Shown: piece after piece, positions 10,393 to 21,375 of the stretch | Layout: each line of letters begins with the position of its first letter | How positions within the stretch are numbered: position 1 is the stretch's first letter | Translations under genes and position numbers: made by a program | Notes under the pieces: model-generated | Databases searched by the model: none | What the model saw: only the letters and a program-made list of their open reading frames with translations | Told to the model about the DNA's origin: nothing | Origin: Lotus japonicus | Taxonomy: Eukaryota > Streptophyta > Magnoliopsida > Fabales > Fabaceae | DNA length: 64,000 nt | Assembly: GCF_012489685.1 (NCBI RefSeq) | Contig: NC_080044.1 | Coordinates: forward strand, 62,668,732 to 62,732,731 | Direction: 5' to 3'

Positions 10393-11140
10393 ACTGTCCA
10401 GCTTACACGGCAACAGAGAAGGGGTGAACTAAAATTGCAAACTGTATTAAACCAGCAGTCCAAAAATTATGAAACTTTGACAGCTTGAAGCCCTTTAAGT
10501 TAGCTTTCAAATAAAAGAGGTTTCACACAATTTGGACTCATATTCAAGGAGTTATTCCCAAAACAATACGAACAATCCAGCTTACACGGCAGCAGAAAAA
10601 GGGTGAACTAAAATTGCAAACTGTATTAAACCAGCAATTTAAAAATTATGAAACTTTTACAGCTTGAAGCCCTTTAAGTTAGCTTTCAAATAAAATTGGT
10701 TTCACCCAATTTGGACTCATAATCAAGGAGTTATGCCCAAGACAATACGGACTGTCCAGCTTACTCGGCAGCAGAAAAGGGGTGAACTAAAATTGAAAAC
10801 TGTATTAAACCAACAGTCCAAAAATTACGAAACTTTGACAAATTTAAGCCCTTTAAGTTAGCTTTCAAATAAAATTGGTTTCACCTGATTTGGACTCATA
10901 ATCAAGGAGTTATGCCCAAGACAATACGGACTGTCCAGCTTACTCGGCAGCAGAAAAGGGGTGAACTAAAATTGCAAACTGTATTAAACCAGCAGTCCAA
11001 AAATTATCAAACTTTGACAGATTGAAGAAATTTAAGTTAGTTTTCAAATAAAATTGGTTTCACACAATTTGGACTCATATTCAAGGAGTTATGCCCAAAA
11101 CAATACGAACTGTCCAGATTACACGGCAACAGAATATGGG
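10393..11140. repeat. 179-bp tandem repeats, four full intervals, in gypsy 3' LTR
   Basis: The anchor (ACTGTCCAGCTTAC or a variant) falls at 10393, 10572, 10751, 10930 and 11109, a constant 179-bp spacing. The matching array in the other LTR has one unit fewer. Confidence 0.92.
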
Positions 11141-12244
11141 TGAAATAAAATTCAAAACTGTATTGAAATAGCAATCCAAAAATTAGGAATTTGGCGATAA
11201 TAACGACGTATTCTTGTTCTTGGGTACGAAGAGAATATATTTAGACGCTAAAATCAACCTATTTGGACAGTTTTACAAAAAGCTCAAAACTTGAAGCACA
11301 GAAAGACATAACAAAAAGCGATGGAATTTAAGATCAGAAGAAAGAAATAACATCAGTACCTCGAGGCCTACGCGTAGCAACGAACAGAGCAACGATCAGG
11401 CAAGAACCGGAAAAAAAACTCTTCCTCCTTTCTCCCTCAACCTCGCCCACAACCAACAAAGAAAATGAAAAGAAAAAGAAAAGAAAGACCAGAGAACGTG
11501 GTCGAAATGAAGGTGTGATTTTTCTCAGTCTGAAGTCCTATTTATAGGAAATTGAAAACGCGAGAAAATGATTATTTCGCAATTCCGATTTTTCCTACTG
11601 ATTCCAACGTATTTTAGACACGATATTCTTCCCGCTGAATCTTCTAATTCTTCAAAGAAATATCAGTATGATTTTTGGTTTTTGAGGCTTGTTTTTAATG
11701 TGTACCGGCTTAACATGCACTTTATGATTTTGACCTCGGATGCAGAAACTTCCTTCTGAAGAAAGATTTGGAACGTCGATTAAAGTGGGCGTATGCGTGT
11801 GGAATCTTCGTTTGAAGCTTCGAATAGAAAAAGTCTTCATCGTAGGTTAATTTAATAGCTCTAGAAAAATCAGGGATTCAGTTTCGGCAAACCTCCCGGT
11901 ATCGGAAATGAGTGTTCGTAAATTCCAGGGTTTCGTATTAATCTGCTTGTCGTAGGAAGGTATACGAGCAATTCTGTATATCCTGACTTAATTTCTACAG
12001 TGTTTTAAGAGTACTTTGGCTCTCTATAAACGCTCTCGTTCTAAGATAATCATGTAAATAAGTCAAGTTATCGACTAAATTGACTACAGGGACAGAATTA
12101 ATTAATCCATGAATTTTCTTCTTCATTAAATAAATCCAAACATTAAACGAAAGTCAAGTTCCTCTCACGCTTACACAGAATCCTATGCGTGAGCTGGAAA
12201 TTATTTATCTATTTAATTCTAAAATCTTGGGTCTTACAATACTA

Positions 12245-12250
12245 CCCCCC
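12245..12250 (-). other. Gypsy polypurine tract
   Basis: On the minus strand a six-G run within TTTTTGGGGGGTAGTAT directly precedes the 3' LTR, the expected place for plus-strand priming. Confidence 0.6.
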
Positions 12251-12275
12251 AAAAAGAAAGTTTCGTCCTCGAAAC

Positions 12276-13799
12276 TTAAGGCTCGGTGAAGAGTTCCGGA
12301 TACTGTTCCTTCATTTTCTCTTCTAATTCCCAAGTAGCATCGCCCGTGACTTGGTTCCAAATCACTTTTACCAGAGGAACCTGCTTGTTCCTCAACTGCT
12401 TGATCCTACGTTCCTCAATCCTCATTGGTGCCACTTCAAAAGACAAGTTGTCACTAAGTTGGATGTCATCTTCCTTGATGATGTGAGAGGGATCAGGAAT
12501 ATACTTCCTCAATTGTGACACGTGTAGCACATCATGAATCTTGGAAAGAAAAGGTGGCAACGCGATACGATAAGCTACCTTACCGACTCGCTCGATAATC
12601 TGATACGGTCCAATGAACTTCGGTGTCAGCTTCCTCGACTTTATCGCCCTTCCCACTCCGATAGTTGGTGTCACGTGAAGAAACACATGGTCTCCCGCCT
12701 CAAACTCTAACTCCCTCCGTCGTGTATCAACATAACTCTTCTGTCGACTATGTGACGTCCTCATCTTCTCTTGATCATCAGTAGTTTGTTGCACTAGTTC
12801 AGGTCCAACGAGAAGATGTTCGCCATCTTGAAACCAACATAAAGGAGTTCTACATCTCCTCCCATACAAAGCCTCATAAGGTGCCATTCCAATACTAGCA
12901 TGAAAACTGTTGTTATAAGTAAACTCGATCAACGACAACAACTCATCCCATCTTTCTTGACTATCCAAGACACACGCTCGCAGTAAGTCTTCCAATGACT
13001 GTATTGTCCTCTCGGTCTGTCCATCTGTCTGAGGGTGATAGGCAGAGCTCAACCTCAACTTCGTCCCAAGCGTCTCGTGCAAGGCCTTCCAGAAATGCGA
13101 AGTAAACTTCGGATCTCTATCAGAAACAATACTCGAGGGTACTCCATGAAGTCGTACAATCTCAGCGACATACACTTTTGCAAGTGCCTCCACATTGAAC
13201 GTGGTCTTCACCGGTATGAAATGTGCTGACTTCGTCAAACGGTCCACAATGACCCAAATGGAATCAAATCTCTTCCTCGTAGCTGGCAAAGCTACCACGA
13301 AATCCATAGAGATACTGTCCCACTTCCACTCCAGCACATCAAGTGACTGTAACATACCCGCAGGCTTCTGATGTTCTATCTTCGCCTTCTGACATGTCAG
13401 ACATGCCGCCACAAACTCTGCTACATTCTTCTTCATTCCCGGCCACCAGAAATTCAGCTTTAGATCCTGGTACATCTTTGTCGATCCCGGATGAATACTC
13501 AATCTACTCTTGTGACCTTCGTCAAGAATCATCCTTCTCAACTCCATGTCACATGGCACGCAGACACGTCCTTTGCAACGTAGAATGCCATCGGTTCCTA
13601 CTTCGAAATCCGGCACTTTTCCCAAAATGATCAAGTTCCGTTTCTCGATCAGCTCCTCATCTAACAGTTGCTTCACCTTGATCTCGTTCAGAAAATCACT
13701 AGTGATTGTCACCATCCCAAAGCTCAACTTTCCAGGTGTCACTTGCATACCCAAACTGAGGCCGCGAAAAGTCTCAATAAGTTCCAATTCCTTAATCAT
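12276..13799 (-). pseudogene. Gypsy integrase with C-terminal chromodomain
   Basis: Open for 507 codons. The integrase inserts element cDNA into the host chromosome. The HHCC zinc-binding domain is complete (H96, H103, C133, C136) and the DDE core is intact: D166 (SISMDF), D227 (SIVSDRDPKF) and E263 (DGQTER). The C-terminal part has the GPY-type motif (FIGPYQIIERVGKVAYRIAL) and a chromodomain at about residues 455-505 (RIEERRIKQLRNKQ ... VIWNQ ... TWE), which in chromoviruses steers integration toward particular chromatin. The reading frame is continuous within this block but joins the RNase H block upstream only through a one-base-type frameshift near 13802. So the polyprotein is broken although this domain alone looks intact. 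Confidence 0.92.
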
Positions 13800-14563
13800 C
13801 AGCGATGAACATGAATTGTCTGGCGACTCAGTGCGTCTGCTACAACATTTGCTTTTCCTGGGTGATACAGCAAGGTGAAATCATAGTCCTTGATGAATTC
13901 CATCCAACGCCTTTGTCTCATGTTTAGATCCTTCTGATCGAACAGGTACTTCAGGCTCTTGTGATCACTAAAAACAGTGAAAGTGCTCCCATAAAGATAG
14001 TGCCTCCAAATCTTGAGCGCAAATACCACAGCCGCTAACTCCAAATCATGCGTAGGATAGTTCCGTTCATGTATCTTCAATTGCCTTGAAGAATAAGCCA
14101 CAATCTTTCGGTGTTGTATCAACACACAACCCAAACCTTGGTACGAAGCATCGCAGTAAACCTCGTATGGTTCCTTCTCTTGTGGTAATGTCAGAACTGG
14201 CGCGGTCGTCAAACGCTCCTTCATATCTTGGAAACTCTGCTCGCAATCCTCTGTCCATGCGAAAAGTTGGTTCTTCCGGGTGAGTTTCGTCAATGGTCCT
14301 GCAATCTTAGCAAAACCTCTGATGAATCGTCGGTAATATCCCGCTAAACCGATGAAACTCCTTATATCTGTCACAGTCTTAGGACGCTCCCATGCAAGTA
14401 CCGCTTCCACTTTACTAGGATCCACAGCAATGCCCTCCTTTGAGATGACATGTCCTAGAAACTTTACTTCTTCTAACCAAAACTCACATTTTTTCGCGTT
14501 AGCATACAGTACTTTCTCCCGAAGAACTTGCAATACTTGACGTAGATGTTCCTCATGCTTCAC
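13799..14563 (-). pseudogene. Gypsy RT C-terminus and RNase H
   Basis: Open for 254 codons in a frame shifted from both neighbours. It contains the RT thumb and connection ([35 protein letters not shown]) and a gypsy RNase H with its acidic residues in [23 protein letters not shown] and NVVADALSR. RNase H removes the RNA template during reverse transcription. The start at 14563 is only a frame boundary. Upstream coding continues at 14553-15359 after a small indel next to EEHLRQ, and downstream coding continues in the integrase block. All expected motifs are present in order, so the breaks are few and recent-looking. Confidence 0.9.
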
Positions 14564-15359
14564 GGTTCCTCGAGTAGATCAAGATGTCGTCGATGAACAA
14601 CACAACGAAGCGATCCAAGAATGGATGAAAGATCCTATTCATGTAGTCCATGAATACAGCTGGTGCATTCGTAACTCCAAACGGCATCACCAAGTACTCG
14701 TAGTGCCCATAGCGTGTCCTAAACGCAGTCTTTTGGATATCCTCGTCTTTGACTCTAATCTTGTGATATCCCGATCTCAGATCAATCTTCGAGAAAATAG
14801 CAGCACCCTTCAATTGATCCATCAAATCGTCAATCCTTGACAACGGATAACGGTTCTTTATCGTGACTTTGTTCAACTGTCGATAGTCCACGCAAAGTCG
14901 CGATCTTCCGTCTTTCTTCTTCACAAGCAGCACTGGCGCACCCCACGGAGAAACACTAGGTCGAATAAACCCCTTCTTGGTCAAATCCTCAAGTTGACTC
15001 TTCAACTCCGTCAGTTCTGCCGGTGCCATACGATACGATGCGATTGATATAGGTCCAGTGCCTGGGACTATATCAATGGTGAACTCCATATCTCTGACTG
15101 GATGTATTCCAGGTACGTCTTTGGGAAATACATCCTCAAATTCTTGTACAACAACTATTCCTTGTACTCCATTCTCCTTAGCTTCCATCACGGTTGCAGA
15201 TAAAAGGGAACTCAAAGCTCCTTTCCTCAAAGAGAGCTTCGAAAAGTACGAGTTCAGAAACTCGGCGAGTCCAGCATCGGGAAAGATAACTACCTTATTG
15301 GCGCAATCAAGAAGGACATGATGGTGGGAAAACCAATCCATGCCTATGATCACATCCAA
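14553..15359 (-). pseudogene. Gypsy protease tail and reverse transcriptase
   Basis: Open for 268 codons. It starts inside the retropepsin at the DVIIGMDW motif; everything N-terminal to it, including the catalytic DSG, is gone and a TAG lies immediately upstream. RT motifs follow in order: [57 protein letters not shown] and the polymerase active site FIDDILIYS. The ORF then ends through a frameshift at about 14558, where a two-base loss best explains the change to the next frame. The element could only have moved with proteins from another copy once this state arose. Confidence 0.92.
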
Positions 15360-15647
15360 TCCCTAGAGGGGTAAGCAGGTCAAGTTAGCTACAACGTTCT
15401 CTACCTAATACATGTTGTTCTATAATAACTAACTATGTATATACTTATATCAAACGTATAATTAACAATAACTAGCATAAGGTTATTCACCTACGAACAA
15501 CCTTCAAAAATAATCTACATAAGCAGTAATCAAGCACACTCTTACTCCGATTGACACCCCATCAATCGGTCTCAGAGTTCAAACATCTTAAGCAGACACT
15601 CTACCCAAAAGCTCTGGTTTTCTAGACCAAAGCTCTGATACCACAAT
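15360..15647 (-). other. Gypsy leader remnant and primer binding site
   Basis: Non-coding DNA between the protease stump and the 5' LTR. A perfect iMet primer site, TGGTATCAGAGC on the minus strand, lies at 15643-15632, four bases from the LTR. The expected gag (over 1 kb) is absent, so a large internal deletion has joined the leader to the protease tail near 15360-15600. Confidence 0.8.
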
Positions 15648-18600
15648 TGTAACACCCCGGTTTCTCAACTGAGGAGTCACATTAGTAACCTAACAAGTCT
15701 AAGGACTATTTCGTAATCCTAAGAAAACACAATATATTTTTTTTCCTTTTCAAAACAGCTGAACATAATTGAATATACAACATAGACTTCATTCAACAAC
15801 CCATTCCCGATATAATAATAAAAGTGTCTTACATCATCATGAACAAGTTCCCAAAATAAGTACGCTCACTTAGACAAGTGGCGAATATAAGGTTTAAACA
15901 ACAGAGTTTACAGAAGGAAAAAGAAACTCAGACATAGTCCACCAAAAAGGAAGAAGCAACTGCTTCATCCACATCTACTCGACCGCCCACGGTCACGGTC
16001 TCCAACTCGAACAGCTAAGCTTCAGCGGAAGGCTCTCCATCGCCTAATAGCATTTAGGCGCCCAAACAACAAGTAGCAAATAGAAAAGGTTAACTCCATG
16101 CAACTACCATGTATAAAAGAGAAAATCATGCTATTCGAATTTAATTACCTAGCATGGTAAATAACCTAGCAACATAACTCAACTCATATATCAACATGTT
16201 AACATAGATTAACTCAGATAATAATAACCTCAACAATGTAACATCAAATCAGATATCAATAAACCAATAACTAAAAACTCATATATCAACATGTTAACAT
16301 AGATTAACTCAGATAATAATAACCTCAACAATGTAACATCAAATCAGATATCAATAAATCAATAACTCAAAACTCATATATCAACATGTTAACATAGATT
16401 GACTCAGATAATAATAACCTCAACAATGTAACATCAAATCAGATATCAATAAACCAATAACTAAAATCCAACAACACAGGGTTAGGTGTTAGTTCCCTAT
16501 AATTCAACTATATGCTTCTACCAAAATGGATCGATCAGCAACGTCTCTCAAGACGGGACAATCACGCGGGACCACACCCACCTCATTGCCTCTTAACGCC
16601 ACTCCGGACGGGACAATCGCGTGGGACCACACCCACCTCATCGCCACTTTGGAACATCTCGAAAGATGGGACAATCCCGTGGGGCACGCCCACCTCATTG
16701 CCAATTTATAACGCCCCGAAAGACGGGACAATCACGTGGGACCATACCCACCTCATCGCCACTTTAGAACCAAAGCCTATATGCCAAGTCAGTCAACAAC
16801 AACAGTCTCAAATCCAACATTCAAATCAAGGTAACCACATGTTATTCATAACCTCAACGAACATAAATCAATTCAATGCATACCAACTCAGTTCAATGAC
16901 AGAAACCAGTAAACGGCCGAAGCCTCTCAGAAAACGGAGACACACGTCTCAATAAGTTTACTCGGCCGAAGCCTTCAAAAAACATTTGGCACAAACCTCA
17001 GAAATAGTCAACATAAGCAAGCATACAACATAGTAAGCATAATAATCATAATCATCTACCAATCAATATAAACATCTTCATCTCAAACGCATGCAGTGCG
17101 ATAAAAGCAGGCAGGACTCAAAGACGCGCTAAAACCGAGTTACCCTTACCTTCGTGAGTAGAAGTTGGACATGGAAGTTGTGAACCTAGAACAAGGAAAC
17201 ACAATCATCAACACAAGCTTCACTAGAAGCAACACGATCTAACAATACTAATCGAAATCGTAAAGATACGAACTGTCCAGCTTACACGGCAGCAGAAAAG
17301 GGGTGAACTAAAATTGCAAACTGTATTAAACCAGCAGTCCAAAAATTATGAAACTTTGACAGCTTGAAGCCCTTTAAGTTAGCTTTCAAATAAATTGGTT
17401 TCACCTGATTTGGACTCATAATCAAGGAGTTATGCCCAAGAAAATACGAACTGTCCAACTTACTCGGCAGCAGAAAAGGGGTGAACTAAAATTGAAAACT
17501 ATATTAAACCAGCAGTCCAAAAATTACGAAACTTTGACAAATTGAAGCCCTTTAAGTTAGCTTTCAAATAAAATTGGTTTCACCTTATTTGGACTCATAA
17601 TCAAGGAGTTATGCCCAAGACAATACGGACTGTCCAGCTTACTCGGCAGCAGAAAAGGGGTGAACTAAAATTGCAAACTGTATTAAACCAGCAGTCCAAA
17701 AATTATGTAACTTTGACAGATTGAAGCAATTTAAGTTAGTTTTCAAATAAAATTGGTTTCACACAATTTGGACTCATATTCAAGGAGTTATGCCCAAAAC
17801 AATACGAACTGTCCAGATTACACGGCAACAGAATATGGGTGAAATAAAATTCAAAACTGTATTGAAATAGCAATCCAAAAATTAGGAATTTGGCAATAAT
17901 AACGACGTATTCTTGTTCTTGGGTACGAAGAGAATATATTTAGACACTAAAATCAACCTATTTGGACAGTTTTACAAAAAGCTCAAAACTTGGAGCACAG
18001 AAAGACATAACAAAAAGCGATGAAATTTAAGATCAGAAGAAAGAAATAACATCAGTACCTCGAGGCCTACGCGTAGCACCGAACAAAACAACGATCAGGC
18101 AAGAACCGGAAAAAAAACTCTTCCTCCTTTCTCCCTCAACCTCACCCACAACCAACAAAGAAAATGAAAAGAAAAAGAAAAGAAAGACCAGAGAACGTGG
18201 TCTGCAGAAGAAGAAGAAAGAAAATGAAGGTGTGATTTTTCTCAGTTTATGAAGTCCTATTTATAGGAAATTGAAAACGCGAGAAAATGATTATTTCGCA
18301 ATTCCGATTTTTCCTACTGATTCCAACGTATTTTAGACACGATATTCTTCCTGCTGAATCTTCTAATTCTTCAAAGAAATATCTGTATGATTTTTGGTTT
18401 TCGAGGCTTGTTTTTAATGTGTACCGGCTTAACATGCACTTTATGATTTTGACCTCGGATGCAAACACTTCCTTCTGAAGAAAGATTTGGAACGTCGATT
18501 AAAGTGGGCATAGGCGTGTGGAATCTTCATTTGAAGCTCCGAATAGAAAAAGTCTTCATCGTAGGTTAATTTAATAGCTCTAGAAAAATCAGGGATTCAG

Positions 18601-18969
18601 TTTCGGCAAACCTCCCGGTATCGGAAATGAGTGTTCGTAAATTCCAGGGTTTCGTATTAATCTGCTTGTCGTAGGAAGGTATACGAGCAATTCTGTATAT
18701 CCCCAGAATTCTTCTGACTTAATTTCTACAGTGTTTTAAGAGTACTTTGGCTCTCTATAAACGCTCTCGTTCTAAGATAATCATGTAAATAAGTCAAGTT
18801 ATCGACTAAATTGACTACAGGGATAGAATTAATTAATCCATGAATTTTCTTCTTCATTAAATAAATCCAAACATTAAACGAAAGTCAAGTTCCTCTCACG
18901 CTTACACAGAATCCTATGCGTGAGCTGGAAATTATTTATCTATTTAATTCGAAAATCTTGGGTCTTACA
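15648..18969 (-). repeat. Gypsy 5' LTR (3,322 bp)
   Basis: Right copy on the map, 5' LTR in element orientation. It shares both ends and all internal repeats with the 8768-12238 copy but has three rather than four 179-bp intervals (anchors 17272, 17450, 17629, 17808). A small insertion relative to the other LTR is visible near 18205-18225 (GCAGAAGAAGAAGAAAG). Confidence 0.92.
17272..17840. repeat. 179-bp tandem repeats, three intervals, in gypsy 5' LTR
   Basis: Anchors at 17272, 17450, 17629 and 17808 (spacing 178, 179, 179). One unit fewer than the sister LTR accounts for most of the 149-bp difference in LTR length. Confidence 0.9.
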
Positions 18970-19504
18970 TGATATCTCTTACTTCCATACTTTTGGGAGT
19001 ACTTGCTATATGCTCAACACAAAGGAGAAATTGGGTAAATTCGATTCTAAAGCTTTAAAATGTTATTTTCTTGGTTATTCTGAAAGATCAAAAGGTTTTA
19101 GAATTTATAATATTGTCCATCAAACTGTTGAGGAATCTATTCAGATTAGATTTGATGACAAGCTTGGCTCAGAAAAGTCAAAGTTGTTTGAAAGATTTGC
19201 AGATTTAAGCATTGATCCATCAGAAGCAAATCAATCAAAGGACAACCCAGAGAATGTTGCTCCAGAAGCAGAAGGTTCAGAAGATGCTCCAACAACTTCT
19301 GATCTACTTCAGAAGAAGAAGAGAATTACTGCCTCTCATTCAGAGGAACTAATTCTTGGCAACAAAGACTCTCCTGTCAGAACAAGGTCCATGCTCAAAC
19401 CGTCAGAAGAGACTCTTCTGAGTCTGAAGGGACTTGTATCTCTCATTGAGCCCAAATCAGTTGATGAAGCTCTTGAAGATAAAGGCTGGATTCTGGCAAT
19501 GTAA
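18970..19504 (+). pseudogene. SIRE-1 integrase C-terminal region, resumed after the gypsy insertion
   Basis: Continuation of the copia polyprotein, starting at the duplicated TGATA. It reads DISYFHTFGSTCYML and then KCYFLGYSERSKGFRIYN, the typical copia integrase C-terminal domain, followed by the linker toward RT (VRTRSMLKPSEETLLS, KGWILAM). A TAA at 19502-19504 interrupts it; SIRE-2 has an open codon there. The next in-frame residues continue into RT. Confidence 0.88.
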
Positions 19505-20952
19505 AAAGAGCTAGATCAGTTTACCAAGAATGACGTCTGGTCTTTAATGCCTAAACCCAAAGGTTTCCATGTCATAGGAACCAAGTGGGTATTCAGAAAC
19601 AAGCTGAATGAAAAAGGAGAAGTCACAAGAAACAAGGCAAGACTGGTGGCTCAAGGCTACAGTCAACAAGAGGGAATTGATTACACTGAAACCTTTGCTC
19701 CTGTGGTAAGGCTTGAAACTATAAGGCTACTAATCTCATTCTCAGTGAATCACAACATCATTCTTCATCAGATGGATGTCAAGAGTGCTTTCCTCAATGG
19801 CTACATCTCAGAAGAAGTGTATGTCAAGCAACCTCCTGGCTTTGAGGATGCCAAACATCCAGAGCATGTTTACAAGCTCAAGAAGTCGCTCTATGGACTT
19901 AAACAAGCTCCCAGAGCTTGGTATGAAAGGCTTAGCTCCTTTCTTCTAAAGAATGAGTTTTTAAGGGGTAAAGGTGACAATACTCTTTTCTGCAGAACCT
20001 ATAAGAATGATATTCTTATAGTTCAGATTTATGTTGATGACATTATATTTGGTTCTGCTAACCCTTCTCTTTGCAAGGAATTCTCTAAGATGATGCAGGC
20101 TGAATTTGAGATGAGCATGATGGGAGAACTCAAGTACTTCCTGGGAATTCAGATTGATCAATGACCAGAAGTCACTTATATCCATCAGAAGAAGTACACT
20201 CTGGAACTTCTGAAGAAATTCAACATGAGTGACTGCAACATCTCTAAGACTCCAATGCATCCAACATGCATTCTTGAGAAAGAGGAAGTTTCCTCTAAGG
20301 TTTGTCAGAAGCTCTATCGTGGAATGATAGGCTCTCTTCTGTATTTAACAGCTTCAAGACCTGATATATTGTTTAGTGTGCATCTCTGTGCTAGATTTCA
20401 ATCAGATCCTAGAGAGACTCACTTAACAGTTGTTAAGAGGATCCTCAAATATCTGAAAGGAACCACTAACCTTGGCTTGATGTATAGAAAAACATCAGAG
20501 TATACACTTTCAGGTATTTGTGATGCTGACTTTGCTGGAGACAAAGTGGAAAGGAAAAGCACCTCCGGAAGTTGTCATTTCCTTGGAGCAAATCTTGTCA
20601 CTTGGTCAAGCAAGAGACAGAACACAATTGTGTCTCAGCTGCCACTTGCTGCACACAAACCATATGGATGAAAAATCATTTGGAGGACTATGGTTTATTT
20701 CTGGAGAAGATTCCAATATTTTGTGACAACACAGCTGCTATCTCCCTCAGCAAAAATCCTATTCTACACTCAAGAGCTAAGCACATAGAGGTGAAGTATC
20801 ATTATATTCGTGATCATGTTCAGAAGGGCACTCTATCATTAGAGTATGTTGATACTGACCATCAATGGGCAGATATCTTCACTAAGCCCTTAGCAGAAGA
20901 TCGGTTTTTGTTTATTCTTGAAAACCTGAACATGGACTTTTGTCCAGAGTAA
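19505..20952 (+). pseudogene. SIRE-1 reverse transcriptase and RNase H, broken
   Basis: Copia RT with all main motifs: GTKWVFRNKLNEKGEV, KARLVAQGYSQQEGIDYTET, QMDVKSAFLNG, SLYGLKQAPRAWY and the active site YVDDIIFG. A TGA at 20162-20164 follows GIQIDQ; exactly the same TGA is present in SIRE-2. The frame then continues through FNMSDCNISKTPM and the RNase H region (DADFAGDKVERKSTSG). A short deletion near 20632 removes the catalytic AEAEY segment of RNase H and shifts the frame, and the tail (HSRAKHIEVKYHYIRD, WADIFTKPL, ENLNMDFCPE) ends at 20952. So RT looks locally intact but RNase H is inactivated. Confidence 0.9.
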
Positions 20953-21375
20953 GGTACCTTCAGAACCTCTGACTATGGTACTTATGAACTCATCAGATGT
21001 CACCTATTCAGAAGGTACTCGATCAGAATCCACTTAACCCACTGGTTAAGCTTCTGTGGTAGACAACAATACACGTATCACTTCTTTTGTGACATAGTTC
21101 CTTTGGTCACGTGGTGTATCTGCTATAATGATGGTACTTACTCTCCTCCACTATGTTATTTTCTGACTAAGTATTTTACAACCGTTGATCTTGTTTTTTG
21201 CTTTATATCTTTTAAAATCTCAACGGTTACCTTATAACCCACTATCACACGTTTCATCCACACACACTTACTAAAACCGTTTTCAAACTCCTTGTTGTGT
21301 ATTGCATTCATTCATCTTCTCCCTCCAATTCCTTTTCCCTCTCTCTTAACCCTAAAACCTCAATCTCAAAGAATC
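20953..21375 (+). other. SIRE-1 spacer with gene-like leader upstream of the env-like ORF
   Basis: Non-coding spacer between pol and the envelope-like ORF. It holds a perfect inverted repeat AACCGTTGA...TCAACGGTT (about 21180-21228), a TTATAA box at 21232-21237, and a pyrimidine-rich 5' UTR-like stretch (CTTCTCCCTCCAATTCC...TTTCCCTCTCTC) leading to the ATG at 21376. The layout resembles a separate promoter rather than a polyprotein linker. Confidence 0.5.

Larger units (their letters stand above)
8768..12238 (-). repeat. Gypsy 3' LTR (3,471 bp)
   Basis: Left copy on the map, 3' LTR in element orientation. Nearly identical to the right copy except for an extra ~179-bp tandem unit. It also contains three 96-bp units (about 9300-9587) and a set of ~56-bp GGGACAATC...CCACACCCACCTCAT units (about 9665-9890). 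Confidence 0.92.
8768..18969 (-). mobile_element. Chromodomain gypsy element (Tekay/Del-like) nested in SIRE-1
   Basis: Complete LTR element on the minus strand. LTRs at 15648-18969 (5') and 8768-12238 (3') run from TGTAAGACCC to GGGGTGTTACA when read on the minus strand. A perfect 5-bp duplication TGATA (8763-8767, 18970-18974) marks the insertion into SIRE-1 integrase. The LTRs are 3.3-3.5 kb each but the internal part is only 3.4 kb. It keeps the end of the protease, RT, RNase H, integrase and a chromodomain. Gag, the zinc knuckle and the protease active site are absent. Two frameshifts split the rest, so it is non-autonomous. The chromodomain supports a chromovirus, probably of the Tekay lineage. 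Confidence 0.93.

Noticed and set aside
10393..11140. Regular repeats considered as a CRISPR array
   Set aside because: The whole 179-bp unit is repeated with no unique spacers, inside a plant LTR.
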